In this document: positions 14,804 to 16,972 of the stretch, piece by piece
How positions within the stretch are numbered: the first letter of the stretch is position 1
How the letters are laid out: each line of letters begins with the position of its first letter
NCBI GenBank assembly: GCA_042091495.1
Contig: JBELHJ010000049.1
Coordinates: forward strand, 1-16,972
Reading direction: 5' to 3'
Length of the DNA stretch: 16,972 nucleotides
DNA from: JBELHJ01 sp042091495
Lineage (GTDB): Bacteria; Bacteroidota; Bacteroidia; Flavobacteriales; Flavobacteriaceae
The notes under the pieces: model-generated
Database searches by the model: none
What the model was told of the DNA's origin: nothing
The model's input: only the letters and a program-made list of their open reading frames with translations
Position numbers and translations under genes: made by a program

Positions 14804-15340
14804 ATGAATCAAGTTCTTGTTTTTGCTGGCTCAAATAGTAATAAATCTATCAATAAAAAGTTGGCAATATACGCATCCACCTTTATTAAGAATTTAAAGA
14901 TTAAAATATTAGACCTAAATGATTTTGAACTACCAATTTATAGTGAACAACATCAAACTGACTTTGGTATTCCAGAAAACGCCATAGAGTTTTTAAGTAA
15001 CATAAAGGCCTCAGAAGGTATTATCCTTTCATTAGCAGAACATAATGGCGCTTACACTGCAGCTTTCAAAAACTTATTTGATTGGATGTCTGTAAAAGAT
15101 GGTAAACTATGGTCGGATATTCCAATGCTACTATTGGCCACATCACCAGGTACTAGAGGCGGTAAGAGTGTTTTAGAAATTGCTAAGTCAAGATTTCCAT
15201 ATATGGGAGGAAATATTATTGATACGTTTTCTCTTCCTTCGTTTAGTGATAATTTTAAAGAAAATAAAATTATCAATTCTGATTTAAACGAAGTTTTAAA
15301 ATTAAAAGTTAAATCTTTAGAGTCATTTTTAACAAAATAA
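14804..15340 (+). CDS. NADPH-dependent FMN reductase-family flavoprotein
   Basis: The 178-residue cytoplasmic protein has the flavodoxin-like fold of the FMN_red family. VLVFAGSNSNKSINKKLA (4-21) is the FMN-phosphate loop, SLAEHNGAYTAAFKNLFDWMS (76-96) contacts the flavin and forms the dimer, and LATSPGTRGG (111-120) is the second flavin loop. Members reduce quinones, azo compounds, chromate or free FMN with NAD(P)H; the exact acceptor cannot be read from sequence. Length is normal. It is divergent from the carboxylase gene across 122 bp holding back-to-back promoter elements. A 98-bp spacer with only a weak 5-bp hairpin (15358-15370) follows. Confidence 0.9.
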   Translation: MNQVLVFAGSNSNKSINKKLAIYASTFIKNLKIKILDLNDFELPIYSEQHQTDFGIPENAIEFLSNIKASEGIILSLAEHNGAYTAAFKNLFDWMSVKDGKLWSDIPMLLLATSPGTRGGKSVLEIAKSRFPYMGGNIIDTFSLPSFSDNFKENKIINSDLNEVLKLKVKSLESFLTK

Positions 15341-15438
15341 TCATTAGTAATTACTGGAGCTTATAAAGCTTTATTTCTTGCAATTAATTCAATAAATCAC
15401 CGATATTTGTAATAATTATAAATAAAGATAATATAGCG

Positions 15439-15615
15439 ATGAATAAAAATACAGTTTTAGCTTGGGCAACATTTATTATGGTTTTTGTAGGTCTCGGTTT
15501 GATAGCCTTAGGTATTTTTAGGTATAAAGAGATAGCTGGCTGGGGGTTTGGTGCTGTTGGAGTAGGTTTTTTTGCTGTGGCATGGGTGTTTAATGCTTTA
15601 AAAGGTAGAGTATAA
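15439..15615 (+). CDS. Small two-helix membrane protein (58 aa) coupled to ettA
   Basis: This 58-residue ORF starts at ATG 15439 with MNKNTVLAWATF and ends KGRV. It has two hydrophobic segments, about residues 6-27 and 34-53, separated by the charged turn FRYKE. The Gly- and Trp-rich second helix (GWGFGAVGVGFFAVAWVF) leaves both ends on the same side. The stop and the ettA start share one base (TAATG), so ettA translation is probably coupled to it. It resembles the small flavobacterial proteins annotated as CAL67264 family membrane protein, which I recall next to ettA; this match is from memory. Function is unknown. No confident promoter was found upstream. Confidence 0.82.
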   Translation: MNKNTVLAWATFIMVFVGLGLIALGIFRYKEIAGWGFGAVGVGFFAVAWVFNALKGRV

Positions 15616-16972
15616 TGAGTGACGATAAAAAGATCATCTTTTCAATGTCTGGGGTAACCAAGACATTTCAGGGGGCTAATACGCCGGTTTTGAAAAATAT
15701 TTATCTAAGTTTCTTTTATGGTGCTAAAATTGGTATTCTAGGACTTAATGGTTCTGGAAAATCGACTTTATTAAAAATTATAGCTGGAATTGATAATAAT
15801 TATCAAGGAGACGTTGTTTTTTCTCAAGATTATTCTGTTGGTTATCTTGAACAAGAGCCTAAATTAGATCCTGAAAAGACGGTCATAGAAGTGGTGAAGG
15901 AAGGTGTCTCCGAAATTGTTGCTATTTTGGATGAATACAACAGTATCAATGATATGTTTGGATTAGAGGAAGTATATTCTGATCCCGATAAAATGCAAAA
16001 ATTAATGGATCGTCAAGCGGAGTTACAAGATCAGATTGATGCAAGTAATGCATGGGAACTTGATACTCGTTTAGAAATCGCAATGGATGCTCTTAGAACT
16101 CCAGAAGCCGATAAAAAAATTGCTGTTTTGTCTGGGGGCGAGAAACGTCGTGTAGCATTATGTCGATTATTATTAAAAGAACCTGATGTTCTTTTGTTAG
16201 ATGAGCCCACAAACCACTTAGATGCTGAATCTGTTCATTGGTTAGAGCATCATTTGGCTCAATACAAAGGAACGGTTATAGCAGTAACTCATGATCGTTA
16301 TTTTTTAGATAATGTAGCTGGTTGGATACTTGAATTAGATCGCGGAGAAGGAATTCCATGGAAAGGGAACTATTCTTCATGGCTAGATCAAAAGTCAAAA
16401 CGATTAGCACAAGAACAAAAACAAGCTAGTAAAAGACAAAAAACTTTAGAGCGCGAGTTAGAATGGGTTAGAATGGCTCCAAAGGGAAGGCAAACTAAAC
16501 AAAAGGCTAGGTTGAGTAACTATGATAAATTATTAAGTCAAGATCAAAAACTACTTGATGATAAACTTGAAATATTTATCCCTAATGGACCAAGGTTAGG
16601 TACTAATGTCATTGAAAGTAGCGGTGTTAGTAAAGGTTACGATGATAAGTTATTATATGATGATTTAAATTTTAATCTACCGCAGGCAGGTATTGTTGGA
16701 GTAATTGGTCCTAATGGTGCTGGTAAAACTACAATTTTCAAAATGATTATGGGAGAGGAGTCTCCTGATAATGGAGAATTCAAAGTAGGTGACACTGCTA
16801 AGATAGCTTATGTAGATCAGTCTCACTCAAATATAGATCCTGAAAAAACAATCTGGCAAAATTTTAGTGATGAGCAAGAATTAATCATGATGGGAGGTAG
16901 GCAAGTAAATTCCAGAGCCTATTTAAGTCGTTTTAATTTTTCAGGAAGTGAACAAAATAAAAAAGTTAAATT
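15615..16972 (+). CDS. ettA: Energy-dependent translational throttle protein EttA, 3' partial
   Basis: The visible 452 residues are from an ABC-F ATPase that binds the ribosomal E site and gates the first peptide bond according to ATP/ADP. FSMSGVTKTFQG and VLKNIYLSFFYGAKIGIL open the protein as in other EttA. The first ATPase domain has Walker A GLNGSGKST (43-51), signature LSGGEK (172-177) and Walker B VLLLDEPTNHLD (192-203) with Glu197. The helical arm insert is about 95-145. The P-site interaction linker includes ELEWVRMAPKGRQTKQKARL (281-300). The second domain starts with Walker A GPNGAGKTT (365-373); its signature and Walker B lie beyond the window. The full protein is usually about 555-565 residues. 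The start ATG overlaps the stop of the 58-aa membrane protein gene by one base. Both visible ATP-site motifs are intact. Confidence 0.96.
   Translation, partial: MSDDKKIIFSMSGVTKTFQGANTPVLKNIYLSFFYGAKIGILGLNGSGKSTLLKIIAGIDNNYQGDVVFSQDYSVGYLEQEPKLDPEKTVIEVVKEGVSEIVAILDEYNSINDMFGLEEVYSDPDKMQKLMDRQAELQDQIDASNAWELDTRLEIAMDALRTPEADKKIAVLSGGEKRRVALCRLLLKEPDVLLLDEPTNHLDAESVHWLEHHLAQYKGTVIAVTHDRYFLDNVAGWILELDRGEGIPWKGNYSSWLDQKSKRLAQEQKQASKRQKTLERELEWVRMAPKGRQTKQKARLSNYDKLLSQDQKLLDDKLEIFIPNGPRLGTNVIESSGVSKGYDDKLLYDDLNFNLPQAGIVGVIGPNGAGKTTIFKMIMGEESPDNGEFKVGDTAKIAYVDQSHSNIDPEKTIWQNFSDEQELIMMGGRQVNSRAYLSRFNFSGSEQNKKVK

Noticed and set aside
15358..15370. AGCTT/AAGCT hairpin after the FMN-reductase-type gene as a terminator
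   Set aside because: The stem is only 5 bp with a 3-nt loop and an interrupted T tract.

Overview
The window looks like a draft contig from a marine-type member of the Bacteroidota, most likely Flavobacteriaceae. The reasons are the strongly AT-rich sequence, weak or absent Shine-Dalgarno motifs, promoter elements of the TAnnTTTG type, and family-typical neighbourhoods: a divergent holA / HsdR-N-like pair, a menaquinone cluster that includes a UPF0173 hydrolase and a CPBP protease, and EttA preceded by a tiny membrane protein. It also carries polysaccharide-sulfatase genes. No stretch over 300 bases lacks a gene. I saw no rRNA, tRNA, CRISPR array or insertion sequence.

Region 1 (1-2957, + strand) is the end of a polysaccharide-degradation locus. 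The first gene, cut by the window start, encodes a sulfatase (S1_7 / iduronate-2-sulfatase-like) fused to a glycoside hydrolase family 10 (xylanase-type) domain. Two bases later comes a second, secreted sulfatase of another subfamily (S1_8-like). Together they suggest attack on a sulfated xylose-containing or related marine glycan.

Region 2 (2976-7088) is housekeeping. A YciO/Sua5-type gene ends at a perfect bidirectional terminator. It faces an OmpA-family lipoprotein gene, which is followed by a family 2 glycosyltransferase gene that overlaps by 4 bp a small PD-(D/E)XK nuclease-like gene (HsdR N-terminal type). That gene is divergent from holA (DNA polymerase III delta) across only 26 bp.

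Region 3 (7197-12895, + strand) is a menaquinone operon: menB (type II, Asp form), menA, a UPF0173 metallo-beta-lactamase-fold hydrolase, menC (TTG start), a CPBP intramembrane protease and menE. menD, menF and menH are not in the window. menE meets a convergent acyl-CoA carboxylase beta-subunit gene with 2 bp between stop codons.

Region 4 (12898-16972) has that carboxylase gene (- strand), a divergent promoter region with a GC-rich 12-bp palindrome, an NADPH-dependent FMN reductase-type flavoprotein gene, a 58-residue two-helix membrane protein gene, and ettA (cut by the window end), whose start overlaps the small gene's stop.

Two runs of exactly 100 N (12525-12624 and 14490-14589) are each flanked by an identical 55-base sequence. 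These are almost certainly scaffolding artefacts: collapsing one copy plus the Ns (155 bases) restores intact menE (353 aa) and carboxylase (542 aa) genes. Read literally, both genes would wrongly look broken.
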